Assembly: GCF_010093595.1 (NCBI RefSeq)
Contig: NW_022985450.1
Location: 386,774-450,773, forward strand
Origin: Mytilinidion resinicola
Taxonomy: Eukaryota > Ascomycota > Dothideomycetes > Mytilinidiales > Mytilinidiaceae
Length of the DNA stretch: 64,000 bases
Direction of reading: 5' to 3'
Under the pieces are notes generated by a model, which saw nothing but the letters and a program-made list of their open reading frames with translations, made no database searches and had not been told where the DNA came from. Numbering within the stretch: the first letter of the stretch is position 1; each line of letters starts with the position of its first letter. A program made the position numbers and the translations under genes. Below are positions 21,246 to 33,093 of this stretch, piece after piece.

Positions 21246-22385
21246 TCAAACGGGCAACCCACGCTCCTCCCTCTTCCTCAATGCATTCTCTTTCCACGCC
21301 CGAAATGCAGCAACTCGTTCCTCTCTCGGTAGATTGCCGAAAGTATGTCCAGCGTCGTGATGTTCTAGTGTCCGCAACACCGTTCCGATCTTAAACAGCG
21401 CAAAATGTTCCCCATTCACTCTGAACTGAATACTTCCGATTCTCTCATGTAAAACCATACCATACTTCGCCGTGTGGTAGCCCATTTCAAGTAGGCTCAA
21501 GAAGCGAAGCATGAGGAAACTAGCGAGCCACTCGGGCCTCAGGACTTTGTCCTCCTCCTCCCCCTGGTATAATGCGGATTGGTTGTAGTACCGCGTGTGC
21601 TTCCAATTCTCCCCAATAGGGCGAGCAGTCTCGCCGTAGATTTCTTCCTTGTCGTTCTTGCCGACGAAATTTAGATCCAGATTCTTGATGGTGACTTCCC
21701 GATCAACAGACGAATCGGTATGCGGCACAGGTCCGCGCCTCAGCACATATTCCAGCAGGTAATAGAAGAGCCACATTAGCCAAGGTGGCGCGCCGTTCCC
21801 TTGACCCCATCCACTCATCCATTTGGGTAGAATCTTTTCGGAACCACAGATCCGGAACGTAACATTCACCTGATCGAGCTGGTTGGAGAGCCTGGGGACG
21901 GACAACCAGCTGGGCCATAGCGAGTTCTCGTTGGAAAAGATTACATCGAGCTCGTACGGAAGATTGAGCCGAGCGAGCGCAGCAGCGGTCTCGGAGGAGA
22001 CTTGGTGGTTTACGAGGAGCAGAGGGGCGCTGTTGGAGATGTAAACGCGCGGTTCAAAGTACAATGGCGTTCGGCTATGATACCAGGCGTCGAAGCCGGA
22101 TATTTCTTCTGCTTGCCATTCTGTAGCTGAGGGCGATCGAGGCTCCGCCTCACTAGTATCTTGCGGAGGTGCTCGGGAAGAGGATATGACGAGTTCGAGA
22201 ATTGTATCGCGGATTTCACGGGGAAGAGAGAGGAGAGGAGAAGGGGTGATCGGATCTAAGCTATTCCGCGCCGTACTTGGAGGATTCTTGCTTCCCAAGA
22301 AAGATCTTCGTTTGAGTTGTTTGCGAATGCGTGGGATCATCTTTGCTACACATTGAGGATGAATGTTGATCGTTGCGGCAGCCAT
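21246..22385 (-). CDS. F-box/2EXR-like fungal protein
   Basis: A single exon of 379 residues starting MAAATINIHPQ. Residues about 49-67 read SPLLSLPREIRDTILELVI, the Leu-Pro-x-Glu-Ile-Arg-x-x-Ile pattern of fungal F-box-like or 2EXR domains. It is followed by a Trp/Tyr-rich region and the typical LLLVNHQVSSETAAAL helix. The remainder (FRICGSEKILPKW, LMWLFYYLLEYVLRRGP, LNFVGKNDKEEI) fits large Dothideomycete families of unknown role built on this domain. The C-terminus is basic and helical. If it is a true F-box it would bind Skp1, but that is inference from the motif only. Confidence 0.75.
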   Translation of the reverse strand: MAAATINIHPQCVAKMIPRIRKQLKRRSFLGSKNPPSTARNSLDPITPSPLLSLPREIRDTILELVISSSRAPPQDTSEAEPRSPSATEWQAEEISGFDAWYHSRTPLYFEPRVYISNSAPLLLVNHQVSSETAAALARLNLPYELDVIFSNENSLWPSWLSVPRLSNQLDQVNVTFRICGSEKILPKWMSGWGQGNGAPPWLMWLFYYLLEYVLRRGPVPHTDSSVDREVTIKNLDLNFVGKNDKEEIYGETARPIGENWKHTRYYNQSALYQGEEEDKVLRPEWLASFLMLRFLSLLEMGYHTAKYGMVLHERIGSIQFRVNGEHFALFKIGTVLRTLEHHDAGHTFGNLPREERVAAFRAWKENALRKREERGLPV

Positions 22386-24451
22386 CAGGCTCAGACCCCT
22401 CCAAGGATGATCAGGTGACTATTTCGAGATGTTACTTTTTGTTAGAACCTCCCCATCTATTATACAATAAGAGACACACTAGTCACGTTCCGGAAATTTG
22501 ATGGCTCACAGTGGTTTCTTATCTTCTTGTGGTTGTAGTGGATCGTGGCCAATCAGCGTATAGCTACAGAAGAACGGAGTTTCTCTCAAGACCTTTGGTT
22601 GACCAAGGCGATGTTTGAGACCAGCGTAAAGTATGCGCCTCCCGTATGGCCTAGGGAGTCTTGTGGGTTTTCTACCATGATAGAGCCGGTAAAGGTATTG
22701 CAGTATAGTCCAACGAGAACAACACGTGACCCAAACTTGACCTCACATCAGCATCTCTACATCTGCACAGTAAATAACCACTCAACAACCTTCTAATTTC
22801 GACGAGGAAGCGAAAGTCTAGAACCTTTACACCGCCCCCTCGTCAAGTCGCCTATTCGCACAAGGCTGTCTTCCCCCGGGCGTTGTTGTCTAACAAGGCT
22901 ATCGAGCCACCCGCTCCTCCCTCGGACACCGCAGCGCACATCATCCACACCTCACCACTTACCACTTCCCCAAAACAATTCATTCCCCACACCACCACCA
23001 TCGCCACACAAAATTCAAGCCCCCCATGTAAAGGATGCACCAGGCGAAGGCCGATTACAAGGAATGTGGAGGCTCAAGTGCACCCGATCCTGCAAGCCGG
23101 GAGCCTCATCTTTGAATTGACCGCACACGTCACCCCCGTGTAGACTCACGCTCCATGAACCTCGGAATCGCCTCAGAAGGCGTACGGGAGGGAAAACATT
23201 GCCGGTTTGGTAGTTTGTGATGGCTGCCTGGCCTGAGGCCGCCCAGAGACTGCGACCACCTGCACGTTGCCTTTGCGTCGTGACCCGTGACCCGTGAGGG
23301 CACAAGAGAAAGCTAGCCCAAGAGCTGAAAGGGCGATTGGGAAATCAGAGGTATATGAGATGCGCCTTGGGTATCAATATCAACCTGACGGCGAGTTCCC
23401 GTCGCCGGAAGTCCGAGAGTTTTGAGGGAAAGCAAGGTTGTTCAAGTTGCCCAAATCCGCCGCTGCTGGAGCCTACGGGCACCCGCATTACGCGCAAATC
23501 ACGTTGGTTGGGCTCATGAAAGGCACACATGAGGGAGATTGCCCTTTCGCACCTTGAAGCCAGCGTCGGCATCTCCGGCAGTGCTGCTGTCCACTCGAAT
23601 AGACACGAGCTGATGTCGCACCTCCGCAAATGTGTACCTGGACATGGGGGTCTGTGGTGAGAGTACCACTTATGATTGTCGCCCCTTCTCTACGCCCTCG
23701 TAGTAGCCTCACCTCAGCTCGTGTCTGGCACGGAGATTAGACCCATCCATGGGCGGCGCCACAACCGCCGCCGTCCCCTGCCATTGTCTCAAACTCAAAT
23801 GTGACTGCTGGCCTTTATAAGGGCGACTGGGCGGGAGTGGCTGTGCGTTGGGCAGAGAGGCGACACAGTGAGGTGAGTGGTTGCACTTTTCTACAGTGTT
23901 GAGATGAGATGAGGAGTTGATGGTCTGTAGGAAGGCGGATTGGCGAAACATGGAAGACTGCCGCACTTGAGGAGTTCGCAACTTAGGCGAAATTCGCATA
24001 GGTGAAAAAGCATGCAAAAAGCCAATATGTAATGTCAATCAGGTATAATTCATGCCAGGTATCCAGCCTCGCGAGGGAAGTGAATCTTAAAGAGATAAGG
24101 GCGCCACCAGGATGCTTGCTTGCTGAAACGCCAAAGAGATTCCCAACATGCTCGACAAATCAACGATAGCTCAAAACAAATAGGAACTTAAAGAAAACCC
24201 AGGTCCGGATAAAGAGAACTCTGCGCGGTAGGATGTGCATAAACACCGGAGATTCTGTAGCCACCCATTTACAGGCACAGAACAGATGCTCCTCTCAAGG
24301 ATGCTCAAAAGACCTTCAAAAGCGCTTGCAATTGTGCCTACAATTCGCCGAAAAGAAACCTATCGTTCGTTAGTTTGACTTTGTGTACAGGATAAATGGA
24401 ACGCTTACGCTACAGCAATTTGATTGTGACAAATGCGGACCTCCTCAATCA
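22386..24451. other. Two-kilobase intergenic region
   Basis: Open frames of up to about 110 codons exist on the minus strand (23305-23015, 23629-23345, 24038-23709) but none has a domain, signal or splice support. A small GACCCGTGACCCGTGAG duplication lies near 23281-23297. Otherwise nothing is seen. Confidence 0.45.
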
Positions 24452-25061
24452 CTAAACATACTCGATCTTGCAGTCTTTGCACTTCACTTCCCCACACATT
24501 GGGCATCCCACCGTCATAGGTCCCAGACCGCCATCGCCACATTTGCAGCAGTACCAGACCCAGCCCTTACCACCATCAGTCGGGTCTCCGCAAGGGATTG
24601 AGTCGTTGCCATGAGTGTGGTGCACAGGGAGATGTGCGGTAGAAAACGACTGATGATCGAATAGATTGTGGTGATGGGCGCGGATTTCGTTGGATACGGT
24701 GTCAATGGTGGGTATAGTAGGCCTAGGCGACGGCATCGGGGCCAAATTGTGACCATAGGAGTCAGAAGCGCTGACTAGAACTTTGCCGACGAAAGACATG
24801 ACAGGCGTGGAACCTGGTAGGCGAGGATCGTCGTCAAAGTCAACACACTCCTTGCTATCTGAACTGCATCCATCGCACTTGAAGACAATTAGCATCATTG
24901 GAGAAACAGCTGAACGGACAAACACATACCCCTTTATGGCCACAGTTGATACAAGAGGGTTGTATGGTGATGTTTTGTGGGCCGTCTCCACACTGGCAGC
25001 AGTAATAGTAAGTACTAGGGCCGCGCATTGTCGGGCCTTCAAGTTTGGATTGTACCGCCAT
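24452..25061 (-). CDS. Protein with two Cys-rich zinc-ribbon-like modules
   Basis: Exons 25061-24930 and 24877-24452 are joined over a 52-bp intron (24929-24878, GTATGT..TTCAAG, branch GCTAAT), phase 0, giving 185 residues. The N-terminal module reads YYYCCQCGDG..CINCGHKGCDGC and the C-terminal module WYCCKCGDG..CPMCGEVKCKDC, so the ends of the protein carry two copies of one C-C-x-C-G-D-G / C-x2-C-G / C-x2-C pattern, fit to bind zinc. The intron falls exactly within module 1 (GHKG/CDGC), so an unspliced reading destroys it. Between them lie an acidic stretch (DFDDDPRLP) and a His-rich linker (AHHHNLF, HLPVHHTHGND). Proteins of this type are common in fungal genomes without known roles. No enzyme motif is present. 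Confidence 0.8.
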
Positions 25062-28000
25062 TGGATCGGTGGTGTGTCGTGGAGTGGAAGTGAGGACAGT
25101 GATTGAAAGGGGTGATTGACGGAGTGGTTGAGATGATAATGCAGTGATTATCAGGGTGATTGCTTAAATATCAACGAAAGGAGAAGCAGCCTGAGGAGTG
25201 AAGGACGCATGGCTGAGCTATAGCTGGAAGAGAATGACAATGCCTAGGTGCCTTGAGGCCGCAGGCATCTGGAGGACCAAGTGAGCTGAGACAAAGGGCA
25301 AAAAGGGCGTCGGGCAATGGTGGCCGTGAGAGCTGCGCAAATTAGCCCACGGGAGTCATAGAGGGCGAAAGCAATGAGAGTTCCGGGTATGAGAAGTGGA
25401 CCCTTGAGAAACGAGAAGAGGAACGTCAGGGGTAAACAGGGCATGATGACGACGGTATGGTTGGATATCAGCCATACCGCGGGACAGGCTAATAGGGCGA
25501 GTCACTTGCAGCTGTGGTTGGCAGACTGGGCAGACCGATACCGAGCTCAGGCGCCGGAAAAACAGTAGGCGTAGATGATAGTGAGGCGAGGAAGCAAGTT
25601 GTAGGAGGTGGCGGAGCCGGTATTCCAGGATGGAAGCGAAAGACCATGGTGGTCCTACGCAAAATGCCGGCGAGAAGCATAGCAGACGAGATGCGTGCCG
25701 GGTATGTTATGTCGGAGGAGTAATGTGATCAGTACATGGGCGTAGGCTTGGGCCTTTGGCCATTCAGGTGTGCGGTAGTGGAAGATCCGTTTGTGACTGG
25801 GTGGAGGCCTTCGTCGGAGAGCCCGTGATATGAGCTCAAATGACTAAATGGGATCCCGGTGTATGCCTTTTTTTGCCTTCGAACTAAGGGAACTAGTGAG
25901 CATCACAACGAAAGGGAGTATCTCACGCCGAGACGTTTGTCGAAGATCGTAATGAAACGGTGAGTAGGCACAACAGTCGTCTCGGCGGCATCGAGCTGCC
26001 TGCTTGAACATGTTCAACCCCTGAGAGGCCCTCCTGAATGTGATGAGGCCGGTGGGTATAAGTGCGGCCGATAAGAGCACTTAAACAGGGATACAGCACA
26101 ACGTGACTTGTGAACGCCAATAGCGAAATACAAAATAACAATATTCATAGATAACAGTGATAATAAGGCGCGTCGAGCATTCAGCCAAGGACATTCAAAC
26201 TAGCAAGAAATCGATTGGCAAGGAGGCTGTGCTGGGCGAGAGACGTGACCGTTGGGCAGAGACGTCGAGCTCTAAGGCAAATCGTAGTATGCGGGCTGAG
26301 GCAATGCGGCCGCGCGGCGTAGCTACACAAGAGCTTGGTTTAACATCTCCTGACTTCGCGACGACGCGGTTTGGAGGCCACAGGCGGATACACGGCCACA
26401 TCGCGGCCGTAGGGTGGCCTCGACGTCCGCTGCCGGACCGTCACACTGCAAAGCCGAGCACTAGTCCCATCTTTCAAGTCGTGACTGTGGGGAGGAACTC
26501 GCCTAAGCTACTCAAGTCTTCTCGCCCAAGCTCCTCAAGTCTTCTCGCCCTCGGCGCGGACGACATCGCCAAAGGTATTTCAAGGACCTGGCTTTGCACG
26601 GCCTCCTCCTGTTCAGCTACGTGTATCCGCCTTGATCATGCGCGTCCGGTGGCTTTGCGAAGGGCGAGGCGGTTGTATGAGGCGGCGATGAGGCAGTCGG
26701 TGAAGAGGGCATCGTTGGGCAGACCCGCGAAAGGACTTCCAGGGGATGGCAGAGCTCTATGTCCCTGTTAGCTAGCAGATGTTGGAGCATAGGGAGGGAA
26801 TGAGAGCGCTCAGCCCCCGCGATGCTCCAAGGTGCGTCCACCTGCACTTTCTTCAGTGCCTAATGTTCTCATGGTTCCGTTTCGGCACACTCGGAGTGCT
26901 GCCTGGCTAGACAAGTAGAGCAAGGCATAAACAGCAAAGCTGTTGACCAACAACGGCCTTGGAGCACAGCCTTGGGGCCGCCTCACGTGGAGCCCGTCGA
27001 GGGAAAGTTGCGGTGAGCAGTTGAAAAGATAACCAGGCGCAGCTCATCTTTTATATCGAGCTCAGCCTTACGACGGACTGTTCTTGAGCCTCAATTCTCT
27101 CGCGGCGTGTCTTTTTAGGTACGCCAGGGCTAATAGGTGGTCTATTGTGGCATGCTATCTCGCATGTGTGAGGTATCGGTCCACCTAAATGGTCCCCGTC
27201 GGAGCATAGCTGGCGCGTCTTATGATGGGGCGGCCGATGAGGGTAGTTTTGGGCCCCGAAGGCACAAGGCTGAGAAGGCAGAAGAGTGTCAGGAATGTTA
27301 GCCCCGTCGCCTTCTTTCCCGGTGAGTGAAAATGAACATTTTGCGACGCCTGAGGAAGCTATTGACCGCGGATCCGGGCGCATCTAGGCGCAATGAATGG
27401 TCCATGAATACCGGTGAAGATATATTTTTATCAGAAGGTTGGAGATTGTCCAACTGCGGGCGCGTTGGAGTTGAGCTGAGGGGTGTTGTCGCTTTCTTTT
27501 CTTTCCGCTATACTGATTGCGTCATAGTTGATCAGTAAGCGCACCCTACATACTTTTGGAGTAGAAACGCCTTCCTTTGAGAGTATCGCGCGGCTGAATT
27601 GAGACGCATTGGATTCTTATTGATGGTGGAGGATGGGATTGTGTATTAATCAAGTGTGAGGATAATGTCGTGAAGTTAGATTTGCATTGATCAACCATAT
27701 CGATCCTAGCTATTAATAGGCTGAGCCTAAATAGAGCGCTCTCGCGTGCCCAATTATCGAGACTCACCACCATTCCTTGAATACCAGCATCCGGTGCCAG
27801 GACTATCCTGTGTGCGGCTCTTTGCCAGCAACTTAGGTGTTCTCGAGATTTTAGTCTACTGGTTGTTCTCAACCTGCTCAGGTTGAATCGAGTTTGAATT
27901 CTCAAGGATAAGTCGGAGCACCTCAAGCAGTCGTAGAGAGGCGTACATAAAGGTCTGAGGCTCTAGAGAGAAATAGCACGTATAGAGAGGGGGGAGAAGG

Positions 28001-28198
28001 AAAGGAGAGACGTCACGTGCCATAGTAACGCCACCAATGGGATGTAATGCCAAGGCCTGTCTAGCCGTCTCGACTGCGACCTCATCCGCGTCGCGACCAG
28101 CTGTACCAACCTTCGGCCTGCCTCATCTGCACCGCATGGCCCCTCGGCGTCTACCAGCAACTCGTCAAGCCTGATGCGCCGTGTGCTTGTCATCCTCC
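25062..28198. other. Gene-poor three-kilobase region
   Basis: No convincing gene. The longest frame is plus 26157-26771 (204 codons, non-ATG start, basic and low-complexity). Inside it is a two-copy 23-base direct repeat (CGCCTAAGCTACTCAAGTCTTCT and CGCCCAAGCTCCTCAAGTCTTCT, about 26500-26551). Minus frames 27383-27051 and 27926-27546 show no domain. The last 200 bases are the promoter side of pfa5. Confidence 0.45.
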
Positions 28199-29992
28199 AT
28201 GCCGCGAACACCCGTCGAGAGGGCTGTGTCCCGTTGGACAGCCATCATTATTCCGCTCATATTGATCGGCTCCGCAGCTTATGGAACATGGTGCATAGTA
28301 GTGAAAGTCGCAGGTCAGTCACTTGTTAGCTCAGACTGTTAGGCTGCTACACTGATGCTGACGATTTACAGTCGAGTACCTGCTTAATCCTCCTAAATCG
28401 TACCGAGCCAACTTTCATATACACCCCCGACGGGGAGCCGCCATCGCCGTTCTCGTTCTATACTTTATCTTGCTGTTCTTAATGGCCATCACGTACTTCC
28501 GCACCCTTCAGGTGATATGGATGGATCCCGGGTATATTCCTCTCGGAAATGCCTCGCAGAAGGGAGGTATACCAGGCTCGGAGTTCACAACGAAGGACGC
28601 TTTCGTCTGTGATAGCAGCGGGAAGCCCCGGTTCTGTGACCATTGCAACAACTTCAAGCCAGACCGTACACATCACTGCAGTGAGGTTGAACGCTGTGTG
28701 CGCCGCATGGACCATTTCTGTCCTTGGGCGGGAGGCATCATATCGGAGCACAACATGAAGTTCTTTTTGCAGTTCCTGTTTTACGGCTTCTTCTACAACT
28801 TCTTCTTGATTGTCACCCTGGGTGTTCTGATGCAGGAGCGAAAGCACAAGGTGAGTCGCTACTTTTTTTATCCTAGCTTCGTCCATAAGTCTGTGCACAC
28901 CCGTTCGCCATTGTTGGGAGTGGCCCCGTGTTGGTTTCCGGTCAGGACATTATACTATATCATGTGTTCTATTGTCTATACTCGCTCTCTACACACCTTC
29001 ATACAACGAGAGGCCATAATTCTGTGCACACGCGTTTGTCACTGCGGGGTGCCCCTATTGAGTTTCCAAGATCCAGGCGCAATGCCAAGCTTTATGTAGC
29101 AGAAGCTGAGCTGCCTCTTGACTGAACGGTTTCCTGGCAACGGGATTGCTCCTCACAGTTTATGTCTGGCTTGCAAAGCGGCACTCAAGCATTGGTATCG
29201 GTGTGCCCAGATGTTTGGCGTAGTCCCACAGCTCCTCGAAGGACTTCCGCGGAGTTAGGAGGGAGGCCTTCCGACATTGTCACCATGTAGAGGCTTTCCA
29301 TTCGATGGGTGGTGCTACTACTCATTTGCTACTGTTCGGGGTGGGCCAACGTGGATCCCGAAATCTAGGCGCGATGTCACATTACATCCAGCAGAATCTG
29401 AGCTAACTTCTGATCGTAGACTGGACACTATGAAACCACGTGGATCGTAGCCATAGCTCTTGCTTCCGTCTTCGGCCTGTTTTCCTTCGGAATGAGCATC
29501 AGCTCGCTCGTTTCCACCGCACGAAACTTAACGACAATCGAAAATCTCAATAAAGGCCACGTCGTTTATAGTCTCGCAGTCTTTACTGGCACCGGGCCCA
29601 TGCAACAACCCAAAGGAGAGAAAACTGTTTTCGCTCGGAACTTCACCATTCTACAAACCGATCCGGGCGACAATCCATGGGACCTTGGTGTAGTTCGCAA
29701 CATGAAGAGCATTCTAGGCAACAGATATCTCGACTGGGTCCTTCCGATCAAATACAGTCCTTGTACAAAACACGATCGCGCGGACGGCCACTTCGAATTC
29801 GGGCCGGTCTTGGAGAAAGTGAAGCAAAGAGCCGGACTGAACCCGGACCAATCCAGGCGAAGAAGCCACAGACGGCGCTCCAGCCACCGAAGCCACCGAT
29901 CGCATCAAAGCCATAAGAGCCACAGGAGTCGCGCAGAGAATCCGAATAGCAACATCGCTGACGAGAGGCCACGCGCTCCCGGACCGGAATGA
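28199..29992 (+). CDS. pfa5: DHHC-type protein S-palmitoyltransferase (Pfa5-like)
   Basis: Exons 28199-28313, 28372-28850 and 29420-29992 give 388 residues. Intron 1 is ordinary (58 bp, phase 1); intron 2 is 569 bp (GTGAGT..CGTAG, phase 0) and filled with repeats. The enzyme attaches palmitate to Cys of membrane-bound proteins. Seen: two N-terminal membrane helices, a TTxE-like region replaced by WMDPGYIP, the Cys-rich domain FCDHCNNFKPDRTHHC, then RRMDHFCPWAGGIIS (residues about 149-163) with DHFC in place of DHHC. DHFC with CPW-x-GG is the form of the Pfa5 branch, so it is expected there and not a lesion. Two more membrane helices follow (FLQFLFYGFFYNFFLIV and WIVAIALASVFGLFSFGM). The tail holds an S/H/R repeat (about residues 341-367, many SHR and SHK units). 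Localisation is predicted to be an internal or plasma membrane. Confidence 0.9.
28890..29410 (+). repeat. Three repeat family C copies inside the pfa5 intron
   Basis: Copy 1 (about 28890-28950) starts TGTGCACACCCGTTCGCCAT; copy 2 (about 29020-29150) starts TGTGCACACGCGTTTGTCAC and continues through CAGAAGCTGAGCTGCCTCTTG and TTTCCTGGCAACGGG; copy 3 (about 29319-29410) contains TTTGCTACTGTTCGGGG, CTAGGCGCGATGTCA and CAGCAGAATCTGAGCTAACTT. They are diverged copies of the family also found at 39.9, 45.6 and 57.4 kb. Confidence 0.7.
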
Positions 29993-31097
29993 ATGCTGTT
30001 AATTGCGCAAGGAATGCGACAACTTTCTGGAGTTGAGCTCTATTCGCCGTAAGAAGCGTCACGGGATCGATACGCCCGCCGAATCCCGAACAGCTCACTG
30101 CCTAGGGAAGAGATTGGCCAAATCATCTCACGCGCCCGTCTCCAGGCTGAGAGATTGTGATACGGCCCCATTCAGCTAGGCCAGTTTCGGCTCCCAATGC
30201 CGAAAATTGGTAGAGTGCGGGGCGGACAGATAGGCGCGTCAGCGTCACCAGAAGAGCGGCCTGGCTACGACAGAGTGAGAAAGCTAGCCATTCATAGCAA
30301 TTTGCTTGTTTCCTTTCCATCTTTGATAACTGGCATCGCGTTGCGTCTTCGAGCGTCACTTCAAGAACAGCATTCGCCATCTTCTCTCCGTCTGTAGTCG
30401 CAAGCGCAAGCGCAAGCATTCAAATTCGTATTATTTTTAATTTATGAAGAAATATATCATTCTTAATTCTCTTGGAAAGACGCATTTGTTTGTCTTTTTC
30501 TTACCGCCGTCTGCAGTGTCTCAAGGCAATTCCAGGCCTCGGAACTGGATATAAGACTCGCGACAGTGTGATTCCGACTAGCCTTTGGCGGCTCGTGACT
30601 CTGCCTGATTCATGATGCCACGCCAGGAGCCGCTATATTGCAGTCAAAATCGATCAGAGATTTTGATCTTTTTGGACTCTGGCTACATTCCTGGACTAGC
30701 TTCGAAGCGGTAGCTGGCCCATCACAAGTACTTAAATGCGCGCCTGGTTCTCGCTGTCGAGTTCTTATCATTGCCCTGGTTTTTGAAAATGTGTCATAGG
30801 ACTTCATGCAGCGTTACGTTAGTGTAAACAATCCAGTCTCTTAACACTTTGAATTACGCTCCGTCATCATGTGAGTCATCTCTCGTTCAATTTCATCGCA
30901 GGTTTGTGAGTGTTTTGATGAGTGTCTGATGAGTCTAGGAGATACCCAATTCTGCTACACATATACCAAATCCGAGCCCAGAGGACGCCAATTCTAGTAC
31001 CAGGCCATATTCAAGAGCACAGGCGCTCCAAGCCCCGTGCTACTCCTATCCGCTCGACCTATGGCCGCATATCTGGCGTTGTGCGCATCCGTTTTGA
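29993..31097. other. Intergenic
   Basis: 3' flanks of two convergent genes. It contains a GCAAGC triplet run (about 30400-30417) and an A/T-rich patch near 30425-30470. No supported gene. Confidence 0.45.
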
Positions 31098-31939
31098 CTA
31101 GAGCTGCGGCTCCTTAGTCTCCTCCTTTATGGTCCTGCACACGGGAAAAGTCAGCAGGTTTCTAGGTCGATTCGCGCTGCCGGGACTTACTCTCGCGGAT
31201 CGATCTCGTAAATCGGAACGATGGGAGAGAGCGTCAAGATCTGCGTCGGCTCTTGAAGATCCTGCATGATAGACATGATACCGGATATGGCCGCGTCCTA
31301 TTTGCGCTTCTTGTCCGGGTGACCCTGCACGGGGTCAGGTGCATGGGTAGGATCGCTACAAGTCTTAGAGTTAGTATTGGTTGATGCTGCCTGAGGGGCT
31401 TCAATCCCTTCCCTGTCAGGGCAGGAGACTTACCCGACCCGGTGAATATGGTGGACATGGCCGCTCACGATCAGGCCCGGCATATTCGGGGGATGACCGC
31501 GACGCTTCCCGGGCAAGATGTGGAAGTCCATGATGTGGTGCACCAGCTCGGATAGGTTGTTGCGCTGCTGTTTGTTCCTACTCGAGACCTTGTAACCCAT
31601 GCCCTCGAGGCAGAATCTGCATGTGCGGTCGCAGGCGTTGAGCACTAGGACACCAGTTTGAGGCCACTTCCACAGAGTGTCCATCAGCTTCTCGCGCTCC
31701 ACAGTACACTCGCAGAGGATCTTCGATGCGGCGGGGACCATTGCCGACTTCGTGGAATCTGGATTCGGTTGGCTGCTGGGAGATGCCGAGTTGGAGTCAA
31801 CCTGCGAGAGATCCGTGCGCGTCTCGGGGAAGAGGAGTGACTGGACGAGGTCTAAGTCGACCAGGGCGGTCTCTGTGGATGGAGTGGATGGGGCATCAGA
31901 GCAATTCCCGGAGATGATGAGTGACTTCATCAGGTCCAT
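31098..31939 (-). CDS. Unknown protein with an in-frame TAG between two coding parts
   Basis: Exons 31939-31434, 31355-31191 and 31134-31098. Introns are 78 bp (31433-31356, GTAAGT..TTGTAG) and 56 bp (31190-31135, GTAAGT..GTGCAG), both with perfect donors and in phase. Translation from ATG 31939 stops at TAG 31300-31298 after 187 residues, ending GHPDKKRK. The same frame continues (DAAISGIMSIMQDLQEPT..) across the second intron, whose phase fits, to a natural stop at 31098 (ETIKEETKEPQL). So the locus reads as a 235-codon gene with one nonsense codon, explained by CAG-to-TAG. Visible: a Ser/Thr/Pro-rich N-half, CECTVEREKLMDTLWKWP, and Cys pairs CDRTCRFC, with a basic nuclear-signal-like KKRK. 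The family is not recognised. It could be a regulator fragment, but no DNA-binding domain is seen. Confidence 0.6.
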
Positions 31940-33093
31940 GTTGCTGTGGACGACGTTCAACCGAAGGTGTGATGTGTTGTCGGTAGAGGAGGTCAGCCGG
32001 GATGGCCAACGTCAACAAGCATGCTGGAGCACTAAGCGAGACGGCACATGAGTCTACCGCTCCTGTGAATACAAGCGTGGTGTCATTATCCTATGGGCAT
32101 TCAGGGCATTATATTCTACGCCACCATTATAGAGAAAGTCGACTCTAGTGCAGTGGTAGAGGCGCCCTACCCTGCTCCCGTGGAGATGATCTCAAGCACA
32201 AAAAAGCCTTTGAAAGATATCTAGGGGACGCCCTGGGTACTTACTGGTGAACTTTCCCTCTGCCTTCGGGTTAGAGGTTTGCTTCCGGGAACAGTGTTCG
32301 ACTCGCTATGATCGAATTCTTTTTTTGCTTTTTGCTTTCTAATGAATGAATGACTGGCTCGTGATTCACTCATTTCCAATCAACTTTGGCCCGCACTTGA
32401 GCTTCCTTTCATTCTTGCATACGACCGCTATGAACAGCACCTAGATACATACGGTATCAGATCATGACTCTCTGGGTACATGAATACCACACTTCTGGAT
32501 CTCTACAGTTGCTCGCTCAACACCACTGTGCGGAGGACCTCAGCCAGTAAGTCCCTGAACAGTCAAACGGCAGTATGGTATGCACTGCGCGGGCCTTCAC
32601 ATCGTGTTTGGAGTCTGATCTTCCCACGGGAATACCCCAAGTAGTGCTAAACAGGTGTGCACAGAATTCTAGACACTGTACGTTCCCAACTACCTAGGTA
32701 AGCAAGTTCTGGTTCGACGTCATCATCTTGCCACGCATGCATGTCTCCACGTCACACGATCTCAACAGCTTCGGTCATGCAAACCCTTCAGTTCATCTAT
32801 GGAAAAGAGGAAACCTGTCGCATCTCAAAGGAAAGGCATCCTATGGATCGCATTGGAATATTGTGAGTCAAACCCCTCATTCCGAAACCCCAGAAATCCC
32901 AATCCCTCAAGCCATCCAGCATTAGACACTATAGCCGCCAACCTCCATCCACCGTGATCGTCTTAGCCGGCCCATGCTGAGACGCCCCATCACCATCCAG
33001 CAATACCTGCGAACATCCGTTAGCCTCTATCGAGATCTCCCTTCATTCATGCAACATACCTTCGATCAATCCATGGATGGCCACGCCCAAGGC
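31940..33093. other. Intergenic with a weak tRNA-like segment
   Basis: At 32146-32156 the bases TAGTGCAGTGG match the A box of tRNA genes at 10 of 11 consensus positions, followed by TAGAGGCGCC, but the B-box position (about 32188-32198, TGATCTCAAGC) is poor and no cloverleaf closes. It may be a decayed tRNA-derived repeat. No gene is supported; the plus frame 32728-32925 starts at a non-ATG codon and is short. Confidence 0.35.

Noticed and set aside
26157..26771. 204-codon plus frame
   Set aside because: Begins at a non-ATG codon, is basic and low-complexity, contains a direct repeat and has no recognised domain.
28640..28735. Loss of function in the DHHC motif (DHFC)
   Set aside because: DHFC with CPW-x-GG is the known form of the Pfa5 branch, so it is not evidence of a broken enzyme.
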